The notes under the pieces: model-generated
What the model was told of the DNA's origin: nothing
What the model saw: the letters and a program-made list of their open reading frames with translations, nothing else
Database searches by the model: none
Origin: Hydrogenophilales bacterium
GTDB taxonomy: Bacteria > Pseudomonadota > Gammaproteobacteria > Burkholderiales > Eutrophovitaceae
Length of the DNA stretch: 64,000 nucleotides
Direction: 5' to 3'
Assembly: GCA_902627495.1 (NCBI GenBank)
Contig: CACOJS010000001.1
Span: forward strand, 140,113-204,112
Position numbers and translations under genes: made by a program
In this document: positions 36,219 through 45,024 of the stretch, in pieces
Numbering within the stretch: position 1 is the stretch's first letter
Layout: each line of letters opens with the position of its first letter

Positions 36219-36245
36219 TTAGCACTCCTAGATGCAGAGTGCTAG
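36219..36245. promoter_or_regulatory. CIRCE operator (HrcA-binding inverted repeat) upstream of rpoH
   Basis: TTAGCACTC (36219-36227), nine bases, then GAGTGCTAG (36237-36245). The CIRCE consensus is TTAGCACTC-N9-GAGTGCTAA, so 17 of 18 arm positions match and the spacer is exact. It lies in the 71-base gap between ftsX and rpoH, 22 bases before the rpoH ATG and just upstream of its AGGAAAGG. HrcA is the known repressor for CIRCE; hrcA itself is not in the window. The hairpin is not followed by T residues in the ftsX direction, so it is a poor ftsX terminator. Confidence 0.85.
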
Positions 36246-36267
36246 TATTTTTTTAAATGTATGAATT

Positions 36268-37173
36268 TTATTGATATTCTAGGTACTTGAGGTGTTTAGA
36301 GCTTGCCACCCAAGCTCCCATCCATCCCAGCGTCACTCCTATGGCCAGTACAAAAAGCATCTGTTTGGGACTTGGCCCAGAAATCACCAGGATAGAGTTA
36401 TATAAGTTTGCTAATTTATGGAGATAGTGGTTGAACAGGGATAGAAAGCTCCAGTTAAGAAATAAGGCTCCACCTCCCCCGATAAATCCCTGAAAGGCAC
36501 CAAAATATAGAAATGGCCGACGGATAAAAGAATTTGTTGCCCCGATAAGTTTGGAAATTTCAATTTCTTTTTGTTGGATAAGTATTTGTAGTCGAATGGT
36601 ATTGAACACGATTACTACTAAGGATGTTGCCAGCAAAATGGTCAAGAGTACAAGTGTCATCCTACTCGTAGTTAGGAAAACATGGAGTTTTTTTAACCAA
36701 TCAGAGTCGACCTGAACATCTTCCACGCCCGCAATGGTTGATGCTTCCTTCTCGAATTGCTCAATAATTTTAGGTTCTGTACTACTCGGTTTTACAATAA
36801 AAGCATCCGGCAAGGGATTATCCTCTATACTCATTATTAGATCTTTTAAGTCATCTCGAGCCTGAAAGTTAGCCAAAGCAGTCTGTTTAGATATGAAAGT
36901 GTATTGAGAAACCTGTGGAGATTTTTTTAGAATATCTTCTATATTAGATATCGAGTTTTGGCTAATATTTTTCGATAAAAATAAGCTAATTTGTGGATCG
37001 GCACTGAGGCTTGTTGAATATTTTGAAACATTATTCACTATAATGAGAAAAAGAAGCGGTAAGCCAATAGATAGACTGAAAACAATTATATTTAAAATAC
37101 CATGTATTGGTTGCTTAAATATTTGCTTAATAGAGTGATTTACCGCATCAATATGAGAAAAAAGAAAACTCAT
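36268..37173 (-). CDS. ftsX: Cell division protein FtsX
   Basis: Membrane partner of FtsE at the septum. The 301-residue protein has four helices: one N-terminal (about 25-47), a periplasmic domain (50-170, containing 'QISLFLSKNISQNSISNIEDILK'), then three C-terminal helices. 'EIEISKLIGATNSFIRRPFLYFGAFQGFIGG' is the conserved FtsX/MacB-like coupling region. FtsEX controls amidase activation through EnvC, which is encoded at 21.3-22.5 kb. The start overlaps ftsE by 4 bases. Confidence 0.95.
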   Translation of the reverse strand: MSFLFSHIDAVNHSIKQIFKQPIHGILNIIVFSLSIGLPLLFLIIVNNVSKYSTSLSADPQISLFLSKNISQNSISNIEDILKKSPQVSQYTFISKQTALANFQARDDLKDLIMSIEDNPLPDAFIVKPSSTEPKIIEQFEKEASTIAGVEDVQVDSDWLKKLHVFLTTSRMTLVLLTILLATSLVVIVFNTIRLQILIQQKEIEISKLIGATNSFIRRPFLYFGAFQGFIGGGGALFLNWSFLSLFNHYLHKLANLYNSILVISGPSPKQMLFVLAIGVTLGWMGAWVASSKHLKYLEYQ

Positions 37174-37823
37174 GTCACTATTGCTCCCCTCTCAAGATAT
37201 ATATTTTTTACATGCATGCTGCGAACTATATTTACATTATGAGTAGCCATTATTACCGTTACTCCTACTCGATTAAAGTCCTTTAGGATCTCAATAATTT
37301 CTCTTTCGTAGGCCTCATCAAGGTTAGCAGTGGGCTCATCGGCAAGTAGTATTGCTGGCCTATTGATAATCGCACGAGCGATGCAGAGTCTTTGCTGTTC
37401 CCCACCAGACAAGGTTATTGGCATAGACATTTCTTTGTGCATTAATCCTACTTTATCTAGAGCAGCTCTTACCCGTTTGGGAATTTCCGACCGCGAATAA
37501 CCAGATATAAACAGGGGTAATGCGACATTATCAAATACATTTCTATCCATTAATAATTTTAAATCTTGGAAGATTAACCCAAAATTCCGTCTCAAAAACG
37601 GTAAAGAATTTGGATGCATTTTAGTTATGTCTTGACCACCTATAATTATTGATCCTTTATTTGGTCTTTCTAAGGCGCCAATTAGTCGAAGTAGGGTTGT
37701 CTTCCCAGCACCTGATGGTCCAGTAATGAAAAGCATTTCCCCTTTATCTACGGAGAAAGACACATCGCGAAGGATTGGGTTAGTATCGTTATAGCTTTTG
37801 GTGATATTGCTAGCCTCAATCAT
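37170..37823 (-). CDS. ftsE: Cell division ATP-binding protein FtsE
   Basis: ABC-type ATPase, 217 residues, working with FtsX in divisome activation. Walker A 'GPSGAGKTT' (35-43), the Q-loop, signature 'LSGGEQQR' and Walker B 'ILLADEPTANLDE' are all intact, followed by the switch His in 'MATHN'. Overlap of 4 bases with ftsX and a 21-base gap from ftsY indicate one operon ftsY-ftsE-ftsX. Confidence 0.97.
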   Translation of the reverse strand: MIEASNITKSYNDTNPILRDVSFSVDKGEMLFITGPSGAGKTTLLRLIGALERPNKGSIIIGGQDITKMHPNSLPFLRRNFGLIFQDLKLLMDRNVFDNVALPLFISGYSRSEIPKRVRAALDKVGLMHKEMSMPITLSGGEQQRLCIARAIINRPAILLADEPTANLDEAYEREIIEILKDFNRVGVTVIMATHNVNIVRSMHVKNIYLERGAIVT

Positions 37824-37844
37824 AATAGTGTATTTGTAAATTTT

Positions 37845-38738
37845 TTATCCAAGCAAATCAACAACAAATTGATCTGCGTCAAATAATTTAAGATCATCAA
37901 CTTTCTCACCTGTCCCAATAAAATTAATAGGCAGGCCATTTTCTTTAGCTATTGCCACGATAACTCCCCCTTTGGAAGTTCCGTCTAATTTCGTCAAAAT
38001 CAACCCATCAACTCCGATTTTTTCATTAAACATATTGACTTGATTAATGCTATTCTGTCCGGTATTTGCATCAATTGTAAGCAAGGTTATCAAATTAGCT
38101 GTTTGGTGATTTTTCCTAGCTACTTTTTTTATCTTTTTTAGTTCATTCATCAGATTTAGTTGAGTTGGTAGTCTCCCGGCTGTATCAATGATAGTCACGT
38201 TTATACTTTCTCCAACTGCTTTCTTGATGGTTTTATAGGTTACTGAAGCCGGATCTTCATCGTTAGAATCAACTACGGGGACAGAGACCTGCTGGCCCCA
38301 ACTCCTAATTTGTTCTATCCCAGCGGCACGAAAGGTGTCTGCTGCCCCTAGAAGCACAGAATACTGCCTTTCCTTAAATAGATTAGCTAACTTGCCAGCA
38401 ACAGTGGTTTTTCCCGAACCATTAACCCCTATTAATAGCAAGATAGTTGGGACTTTAGTGGACACTTTCAGAGGTTTTTCAAAAGGTCTCAAGATGGTTA
38501 GTAATTCGTTGTATAAAACGCCTCGGCCGGATTTAGCTCTATCAACTCCCTTGGTGCTTGTTTTTCTCGAAATATTCTCCACGATTTGACGGGCTGCTAG
38601 TGCCCCTATGTCTGATTCTAGAAGAATATCTTCCAACCGATCCATCAACTCTTGTTTATCAGTCTTTTTGGGATCATTAAAAATCTTTTGAATTTTCTCC
38701 CAAACTTTGTCAATGTTGTTCCCAATTTTGTGTGTCAT
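37845..38738 (-). CDS. ftsY: Signal recognition particle receptor FtsY
   Basis: SRP-GTPase that docks ribosome-nascent chains at the membrane. The 297 residues form just the NG domain: helical N domain (about 1-95), then G1 'GVNGSGKTTVAGKLA', G2/G3 'DTAGRLPTQLNLMNEL', and G4/G5 'LTKLDGTSKGG' and 'FIGTGEKVDDL'. The long acidic A domain of E. coli FtsY is absent; short forms of this kind are functional in other bacteria. It heads the ftsYEX operon and is divergent from rsmD. Confidence 0.95.
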   Translation of the reverse strand: MTHKIGNNIDKVWEKIQKIFNDPKKTDKQELMDRLEDILLESDIGALAARQIVENISRKTSTKGVDRAKSGRGVLYNELLTILRPFEKPLKVSTKVPTILLLIGVNGSGKTTVAGKLANLFKERQYSVLLGAADTFRAAGIEQIRSWGQQVSVPVVDSNDEDPASVTYKTIKKAVGESINVTIIDTAGRLPTQLNLMNELKKIKKVARKNHQTANLITLLTIDANTGQNSINQVNMFNEKIGVDGLILTKLDGTSKGGVIVAIAKENGLPINFIGTGEKVDDLKLFDADQFVVDLLG

Positions 38739-38823
38739 CAGTGCCTATGAAGTTTAGATATGGTTAGAATAGATACCACTTTCAGTACTACATTCTACAC
38801 GGCAAAAGAGGAAATTTAACATA

Positions 38824-39372
38824 ATGAAGGTTAATAAAAATAAGGTTCGGATAGTCGCTGGTAAATGGCGAGGCCGTTTTATTACTTTTCCTAATCTGCC
38901 AAACCTCAGGCCAACTCCAAATAGAGCACGGGAGACTTTGTTTAATTGGTTGGGGTCGTCTGTGGTGGGGATGACTTGTCTCGACCTTTTTGCGGGGAGT
39001 GGTGCTTTGGGGTTTGAGGCCTCCTCTAGGGGTGCTGATAGAGTAGTCTTAGTCGACAGTAATAAATTGGTTTCAAATTTTTTGCAAGATAATAATCGGA
39101 AGCTTTCTGGAAACGGTATAGAAATTCATAGATTAGATGCTTTGGATTTTTGTAATTCTGACACTAGGACTTATGATTTAGTTTTCTTGGATCCTCCATT
39201 TGAACTGAATTTTCATGATAAACTGTTGCAGAAGCTGCAAAGACTCATAAGGCCAGGATCCTTAGTGTATGTTGAATCTAATAGGCCGTTAGAATTATCT
39301 GCTTCCTATAGGAGCCAGCGCCAGTCAAAGGCAGGAAAAGTAATTTATATATTGTTAGAGTATAAACCTTAG
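38824..39372 (+). CDS. rsmD: 16S rRNA (guanine(966)-N2)-methyltransferase RsmD
   Basis: Methylates G966 of 16S rRNA. The 182-residue protein has 'VRIVAGKWRGRFITFP' and 'RPTPNRARETLFNWL' at the N-terminus, SAM motif 'CLDLFAGSGALGFEASSRG', and the catalytic motif DPPF ('LVFLDPPFE'). Divergent linkage to ftsY is conserved in gammaproteobacteria. coaD starts at the base after its stop codon. Confidence 0.96.
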   Translation: MKVNKNKVRIVAGKWRGRFITFPNLPNLRPTPNRARETLFNWLGSSVVGMTCLDLFAGSGALGFEASSRGADRVVLVDSNKLVSNFLQDNNRKLSGNGIEIHRLDALDFCNSDTRTYDLVFLDPPFELNFHDKLLQKLQRLIRPGSLVYVESNRPLELSASYRSQRQSKAGKVIYILLEYKP

Positions 39373-39855
39373 ATGAGAAAATTATTTCGAAACATTGTAT
39401 ACCCTGGAACATTTGATCCGCTTACGAAGGGTCACGAGGATCTGATCCTCCGGGCGTCGAAAATCTTTGATGTGGTTACCGTGGCTGTAGCTGACGGGGG
39501 TAGCAAAAGTCCTTATTTCAGCCTGACTGACCGAGTCCTAATGGCACGAGATTGCCTCAGGTCCATTGAAAACGTTTCCGTTGATAGTTTTAGTGGCCTT
39601 TTGGTGGAATTTTTAAAAGCTAATAATTTTTTCTGTGTTCTCCGTGGAATTAGAACTGTGTCGGATTTTGAATACGAAACCCAGTTGGCCGAAATGAATC
39701 GAGACTTATATGAGAAAATCGAAACAGTGTTTCTTACACCTGAAAAAAAATACATGTTTTTATCATCCTCAATGGTACGTGAAATTGCTAATCATGGTGG
39801 AGATGTTTCCGCATTTGTAAGCCCGGCGGTTCTCCAGTGTTTCAATAGAAAATAA
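39373..39855 (+). CDS. coaD: Phosphopantetheine adenylyltransferase CoaD
   Basis: Adenylates 4'-phosphopantetheine to dephospho-CoA. The 160-residue length is standard. The nucleotidyltransferase motif 'YPGTFDPLTKGHEDLI' (HxGH-type), 'VLRGIRTVSDFEYE' and 'LSSSMVREIANHGGDVS' (ISSS-type motif) are present. The ATG abuts the rsmD stop, so the two are translationally linked. Confidence 0.97.
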   Translation: MRKLFRNIVYPGTFDPLTKGHEDLILRASKIFDVVTVAVADGGSKSPYFSLTDRVLMARDCLRSIENVSVDSFSGLLVEFLKANNFFCVLRGIRTVSDFEYETQLAEMNRDLYEKIETVFLTPEKKYMFLSSSMVREIANHGGDVSAFVSPAVLQCFNRK

Positions 39856-40128
<273 letters not shown>

Positions 40129-40134
40129 AGAGCT

Positions 40135-40953
40135 TTATCTCTGACACTTTTTGCAAAAGTATGTTGCTCTTTGGGAATGAATTTGTTTGATTATTTCTGA
40201 TTTGCAAATCCGGCATGGCAAACCCCTACGATTATAAACTTTGTACTGTAGCTGGAAATAACCCGGGGTCCCGCTTGGGTTAACATAGTCTTGCAGCGAA
40301 CTCCCACCAAATTTGATCGCTATTTTTAGGGTTTTTTTTATTGCCTTAACCAAATCACTGCATTGGTATTTCTTAATTTCCATGCCGGCCATCAATGGGT
40401 CTAAACCGGCTTCAAATAATGACTCATTAGCATAGATATTACCCACTCCAGTTACAAGATGGTTATTCATTATTAGAGACTTAATGCTAGCTCTCCTAGA
40501 CCTCAACTTGCTGCTTAACCATTCGGCATTAAATTCTTGGCTCAGTGGCTCAGGGCCGAGATTTCTGATAAGTGGATGCTGCAAGAAGTTTATGGGTTCC
40601 CACAAAACTGCCCCGAAGCGCCTAGGATCATTGAGTCTGAGCATAATCTTATTCTCAAATCGTAATTCAAAGTGATCGTGAGGCTTTCGTTTGGTGCCGA
40701 CTGGTACTATTCTCAGAGTTCCAGACATTCCCAGATGAATTATTAACCACCCGTTTTGGCTGCGTAGAATTAAATACTTGCCACGTCGTGAAATCTGGGT
40801 AAACTTTTGTTTGGTTAAGTTGCGGTTAAGAGCGTCAATAGGAATTGGCCATCTTAGTTTTTTTTGTCGAGATATTATTTTTGTAATAGTCTGATTTAAG
40901 ACATGTTGCTTGATTCCACGTCGAGTCGTTTCGACTTCTGGTAATTCTGGCAT
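40135..40953 (-). CDS. mutM: Formamidopyrimidine-DNA glycosylase MutM (Fpg)
   Basis: Excises 8-oxoguanine and formamidopyrimidines, with AP lyase activity. The 272 residues begin 'PELPEVETTRRGI' after Met, giving the catalytic Pro2/Glu3, with the H2TH region 'NHLVTGVGNIYANESLFEAGLDP' and a C-terminal zinc finger of two CxxC pairs ('CRIC', 'CKKC'). All key features are intact. It lies 6 bases after the DUF4340 gene on the same strand, so it may be transcribed with the ABC-transporter operon. Confidence 0.97.
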   Translation of the reverse strand: MPELPEVETTRRGIKQHVLNQTITKIISRQKKLRWPIPIDALNRNLTKQKFTQISRRGKYLILRSQNGWLIIHLGMSGTLRIVPVGTKRKPHDHFELRFENKIMLRLNDPRRFGAVLWEPINFLQHPLIRNLGPEPLSQEFNAEWLSSKLRSRRASIKSLIMNNHLVTGVGNIYANESLFEAGLDPLMAGMEIKKYQCSDLVKAIKKTLKIAIKFGGSSLQDYVNPSGTPGYFQLQYKVYNRRGLPCRICKSEIIKQIHSQRATYFCKKCQR

Positions 40954-40959
40954 ATCTTC

Positions 40960-41823
40960 CTAAGACTGCGGATCAGCCACCTCGAAAGGGTCAAGCAACC
41001 TATTCCCAGCGTCTTCACCTAACTGATAGCTCATTTTTTCGTCGGCCCTGATAAACAAGTGCCCTCGTTTATTTTTTATTATATGAAAATCTATTAAGTT
41101 ACCAGATGACGTTTGGATTTTTACCTCAAGACCGCTAAATGATTCTTCAAATGGTCGGGCACTTAGACTCGAGGTGAGTTGCCAGCCAGCAACCCATTGA
41201 TTTAGCTGATCCTGAGAAAGGTCGTAGTCTCGATCTTTTGGCGATAATCCGGTCGTCTCCCATGCTCCATTACTTTTTTGACTGGCTTTCCACGAACCAA
41301 AGTCTATTGATATAGGGGTTTCATCGTCAGAAAGTAGTTTGTGACTAAAAAACTTCTCAAGATCTCCCGGAATACTATAACCGAGATGTGGTGCTATCAA
41401 ATACGCTGTATCTTGGGTTTCTAGGTATTGTTCATTTGTTATTTGATTAATTAGTCCAAAGAGAAATGTTTGTTCATTTATAGTTACTGTGATTTCAGGA
41501 GACGTAAAACCGAAGCTTTCTCTATCGTAATCATTAATCTTATGTTCACTTTTGGCCGTAGCGATTTCAAGAATTCGATCAATCTGAAACTCTGTGACTC
41601 TGGTGTGATAAGGTTGGGTCATATGCCAAGTATTAATATCTTTTTTTAGAATTATTTCCCTTTTTTCTTTTCTGCGGATTTTAATAAAATCAACTTCATC
41701 TGGGATCAATTCTGAAATAGATATAGTTGTATTAACTTTATCAGTCGGCCAAAATTGAATGAATAAGAAAAGACCTACGAGGCAGAATAAAAGGAAAACG
41801 TTTAATAACAACCGAGCCTTCAA
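40960..41823 (-). CDS. DUF4340 domain membrane protein of the Gld-like ABC locus
   Basis: 287-residue protein with one N-terminal helix ('LLLNVFLLFCLVGLFLFIQFW') and a periplasmic region containing repeated beta segments such as 'DFIKIRRKEKREIILKK' and 'NTWHMTQPYHTRVTEFQIDRIL', the pattern of DUF4340. I choose TTG 41823, which overlaps the preceding stop (TTGA) and has GGAG 9 bases upstream. The frame is open to 41883 but that would overlap the GldG-like gene by 64 bases. Such proteins accompany GldA/F/G-type transporters; the function is unknown. Confidence 0.78.
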   Translation of the reverse strand: MKARLLLNVFLLFCLVGLFLFIQFWPTDKVNTTISISELIPDEVDFIKIRRKEKREIILKKDINTWHMTQPYHTRVTEFQIDRILEIATAKSEHKINDYDRESFGFTSPEITVTINEQTFLFGLINQITNEQYLETQDTAYLIAPHLGYSIPGDLEKFFSHKLLSDDETPISIDFGSWKASQKSNGAWETTGLSPKDRDYDLSQDQLNQWVAGWQLTSSLSARPFEESFSGLEVKIQTSSGNLIDFHIIKNKRGHLFIRADEKMSYQLGEDAGNRLLDPFEVADPQS

Positions 41824-43163
41824 GCTTGTCTTCTCCGCCACCAAATAATACCTCCCGTTAGTACAAAAATAACAGGAAGACAAAAGAAGAAATTAGCAAG
41901 TATAAATACTCCGAGATTAATTTCTAATGTCTGGTCAATTTTAGACCGAGGTTGGATGGTTATTAGGCTTTCATCTCCCGTTAACCAGTTCACCGCGTTA
42001 ACTCCAAAATCTAGGTTTCCTAGTAGACCAATATGTTGGTTAGAGAGGGAGTTACCAGTGCCTACTGCTATGATTCTTTGTGTCTTTTTTTCCATGGGCC
42101 TTTCAAAAGCCCCTGCCACGACTATCGGGCCAGGCAGATCGACTTTCGGATCAAAAGAGGGATTACTAAAATCATTAACCTCAAGCCACCCCTGATCTGC
42201 CACCTCTACCAAAGGGGTAAAAGTAAATTCAGAGGAGGTTTTCTGATGTTGTATTGATTGTGCATATGGAAAGACACTTGTCATACTTGACCCTTTAGTG
42301 GCTGGATGCTCTAGATACCGAGATGCTAAAGAAAACGCTGGCGAAAGATTGAGGCTTCCCGCTCTCGGGTCAAATGTAATTCCATTTGCTAATTTCAAAC
42401 CTATATATTCAGCCAAAACATTCATTCCCCTCAGTTCATTATTTTCTAGTAGCCACAGAAGGTTTCCCCCCGCTTCAAGGAATCTCTTTATTCTGTTTGT
42501 TTCACCAGGTAGTAAGTCAGACTTTGGGCTAGCTATAATCAACAATGATGCACTTTGGTCAATATTAAGTTCTTGAGTCAAGTTTACACCAGCGACCTTA
42601 AAGCCTGTCTTACTTAATTGTTGGCCAAAAATACTAATATCCCGAGGAGAGTTTCCATCTAAAGCTCGCTCTTTGTGGCCTTGCAGGACAAAAATAGTTT
42701 TATCTGACGCTCGAGAGAGACGAACGAACAAATTAGTTAATTCTTGTTCAGTAAGAGTACTGAGATTTTCCTTTCGCCCTTGATATTCAACTACCAGTTC
42801 GCCATCAAAACGAATTCCAGCATCTTCCGCTTTCTTGGGATTTTCCCTCGGATCAATGTAGATAATATTTATATCAGGCTTAGCACGTCGATATGGCTCT
42901 AGAAAGCCATGAATGACTGGTCGAAGAGATCCTTCCACGTCATTCTTTGATACAAAGGCTGTGATCGTTATAGGTTGCTCGATACGTGAAATAAAATCCA
43001 AAGACGTTTCTGAAAGAGAGTGTCTTTTGTTGCTTGTTACATCCCATTGCAAATCAATTTTATTACAGAGATAGCTTAGAGAAACCGCCACACCAAGAAG
43101 GAGAATCACAAAAATACCATTTTGTATTCGAAATTGATTTTTTAATTTCTTATCAATTTTCAT
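41820..43163 (-). CDS. GldG-like ABC transporter auxiliary protein
   Basis: 447-residue protein with one helix near each end (about 16-36 and 418-440) and a large periplasmic domain. 'ITAFVSKNDVEGSLRPVIHGFLEPYRRA' and 'IFVLQGHKERAL' followed by 'LLIIASPKSDLLPGETNRIKRFLEAGGNLLWLLE' match the ABC_transp_aux/GldG family. Its start overlaps the permease gene by 4 bases. In gammaproteobacteria this module is not linked to gliding and its substrate is unknown. Confidence 0.85.
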   Translation of the reverse strand: MKIDKKLKNQFRIQNGIFVILLLGVAVSLSYLCNKIDLQWDVTSNKRHSLSETSLDFISRIEQPITITAFVSKNDVEGSLRPVIHGFLEPYRRAKPDINIIYIDPRENPKKAEDAGIRFDGELVVEYQGRKENLSTLTEQELTNLFVRLSRASDKTIFVLQGHKERALDGNSPRDISIFGQQLSKTGFKVAGVNLTQELNIDQSASLLIIASPKSDLLPGETNRIKRFLEAGGNLLWLLENNELRGMNVLAEYIGLKLANGITFDPRAGSLNLSPAFSLASRYLEHPATKGSSMTSVFPYAQSIQHQKTSSEFTFTPLVEVADQGWLEVNDFSNPSFDPKVDLPGPIVVAGAFERPMEKKTQRIIAVGTGNSLSNQHIGLLGNLDFGVNAVNWLTGDESLITIQPRSKIDQTLEINLGVFILANFFFCLPVIFVLTGGIIWWRRRQA

Positions 43164-43903
43164 GATTGCAATCTATCCGCATCAAGACGTCTGATAGATA
43201 AGACGATGAAGACCATAATAATTATCAAAAAGTAGGCTATATGTTTTAATGCAATGGTGCCTTCTAAAAAAGGCTCCCAATGAGAGAATATTGATATTTG
43301 ATTAAGAATGCTTTCGGGGTCAGGGGCTGTCAAATTAATAATCCAAAGTCCTAGTGCAATAGCCAGGCTCAATATCGCTGCTACAACTGGGTGATTAGTT
43401 AAGCAAGACACAAAAAGACCTATTGATGAAAAGGTGGCACCAAGTAAACTTATTCCCAAAACACATGAAAATATTAGGCCGAGGTCCAAAGATCCACCAG
43501 GCAAAACTGACAGCGACATTAAGAAAGTTATAAAAAATATTATTTCAAGGAAAAATACTGTAGCTAGAAATTTGCCCAGAATTATCTGTGTCATCGACAA
43601 AGGGGCTGATATCAAAAAGATTATGGTCTGGTTTCTTCTCTCCTCAGCAATTAGCCTCATGGTTAGCAAGGGCACCGAGAAAAGTATAACTATAGCCGCA
43701 ACACTAAACACGGGTGTTACAGCCACTTCCGTAAGGCCGGGGCCGTCAGGGATGCTGGCAAGTTGGGCTTGCATCATTGAGAAGTTTTCTAGTTGGCTCA
43801 TAAAAATAAAAGAAAAAATTCCCTGAAGAAATGCCATGAGGACCCACGCAAGGGGCGACGCAAACATTGATTTAAGTTCTTTGCTGATAATGGCGGTGAT
43901 CAA
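43160..43903 (-). CDS. ABC-2-type permease, GldF-like
   Basis: 247-residue integral membrane protein with six predicted helices. 'IISKELKSMFASPLAWVLMAFLQGIFSFIF' at the start and 'LLTMRLIAEERRNQTIIFLISAPLSMTQIILGKFLA' (the conserved coupling loop) are typical of ABC-2 permeases of the GldF/NosY type. It sits between the ATPase (42-base gap) and the GldG-like gene (4-base overlap). The transported substrate cannot be inferred. Confidence 0.88.
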   Translation of the reverse strand: MITAIISKELKSMFASPLAWVLMAFLQGIFSFIFMSQLENFSMMQAQLASIPDGPGLTEVAVTPVFSVAAIVILFSVPLLTMRLIAEERRNQTIIFLISAPLSMTQIILGKFLATVFFLEIIFFITFLMSLSVLPGGSLDLGLIFSCVLGISLLGATFSSIGLFVSCLTNHPVVAAILSLAIALGLWIINLTAPDPESILNQISIFSHWEPFLEGTIALKHIAYFLIIIMVFIVLSIRRLDADRLQS

Positions 43904-43945
43904 TTTCAGTCTTCCTCACAGATTGATATGGGCCGGTTAATCATA

Positions 43946-44890
43946 TTATTTAGCATTTTTTGTTAGACTAACAAAAACTTCTTCAAGACTGGCTTGGACT
44001 TGGTTGAGCTTTACGATTCCCCAGTCGTTTTGGACTGCTAACTTAACTATTGTATCAGTGGGGTCGCCGGCATGACTTGAAATCCGGAAAGAGCTATTAC
44101 CATTTTGGTCAACCATTACCTTGTTTAGTTTCTCTGTTATATCATCATTTGTTGGAGGGTTACGAAATTCCACTTCAATGACGCATTCACCTTTGTTGTT
44201 TTGCATGCTCTTAATGGTGTCACTAAAGGCAACCTTGCCATGGTCAAGAATATGAACCCTATCACATACCGCTTCAACCTCCGGTAGGATGTGGGTAGAT
44301 AAAATAATACTATGCTTGTCCCCCAGAGATCGGATTAGTGACCTTATTTCTCTTATCTGGTTTGGATCAAGCCCCACGGTAGGTTCATCTAAAATTATAA
44401 CATCAGGCTCGTGAATAATGGCTTGGGCAATGCCTACTCTTTGTCGATAACCTTTCGATAGGGCACTGATTAGACGCTTTCCCATGTCTTCCAGGCCGCA
44501 TTTCTCTTTAGCCGTTTGTACCGCATTTTTAATATTTTTTCGTTTGATTTTCCGCAAACGACTTGCGAGGGTTAGGTATTCATCTACTCTCAATTCTCTG
44601 TACAGTGGGGGAATCTCAGGAAGATAACCTATGCGGTTTTTGGCAGTAGTAGGATTTTCTATCATGTCGATACCACAAATATTTATAGCCCCCATGGAAG
44701 GGGCAAGGTTTCCAGTAATCATTTGCATCGTTGTTGTTTTGCCAGCACCATTCGGCCCTAGCAAACCTACGACTTCTCCTCGCTGGAGCTCAATGGAGAC
44801 TCCTGAAACTGCTAGATTAGTACCATAAAATCGAGAGAGTCCTTGTGCGGAGAGGGTGATGTCTGATCGCTGAGGTTGATTTGTTTCCAT
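43946..44890 (-). CDS. ABC transporter ATP-binding protein, GldA-like
   Basis: 314-residue ATPase. Walker A 'GPNGAGKTT', signature 'ALSKGYRQRVGIAQAI' (SKGYRQR variant usual in GldA/CcmA-type exporters) and Walker B 'VIILDEPTVGLDP' are present, followed by the switch His in 'ILSTHILPEVEAVCD'. A C-terminal extension of about 80 residues ends 'ASLEEVFVSLT', typical of the type. It is the first gene of the four-gene operon ATPase-permease-GldG-DUF4340. Confidence 0.92.
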   Translation of the reverse strand: METNQPQRSDITLSAQGLSRFYGTNLAVSGVSIELQRGEVVGLLGPNGAGKTTTMQMITGNLAPSMGAINICGIDMIENPTTAKNRIGYLPEIPPLYRELRVDEYLTLASRLRKIKRKNIKNAVQTAKEKCGLEDMGKRLISALSKGYRQRVGIAQAIIHEPDVIILDEPTVGLDPNQIREIRSLIRSLGDKHSIILSTHILPEVEAVCDRVHILDHGKVAFSDTIKSMQNNKGECVIEVEFRNPPTNDDITEKLNKVMVDQNGNSSFRISSHAGDPTDTIVKLAVQNDWGIVKLNQVQASLEEVFVSLTKNAK

Positions 44891-44950
44891 CTAAGTTAAT
44901 CTACGGCTTTTCTTGAACTCTGTTTCTTTTTTCTGAAAAATACTAAATTG

Positions 44951-44979
44951 TTGAGACGAATGTCATTTGGACCTAAACT
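44951..44979 (+). promoter_or_regulatory. Possible sigma70 promoter of the TPR-lolB-ispE operon
   Basis: TTGAGA (44951-44956), 17 bases, then TAAACT (44974-44979). Match to consensus is 5/6 and 4/6 with ideal spacing. It lies in the 134-base gap between the divergent ABC ATPase and TPR genes, about 45 bases upstream of the TPR gene start. Base composition is A/T-rich here, so chance matches are possible. Confidence 0.4.
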
Positions 44980-45024
44980 GGGTGGTGTCGGCATAAAAGT
45001 TATTTTTTTTAAAAGTTAGGATTT

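Noticed and set aside
36219-36245. Rho-independent terminator of ftsX
   Set aside because: The hairpin is stable, but on the ftsX strand it is followed by AAAATACG, not T residues, and its sequence is that of CIRCE.
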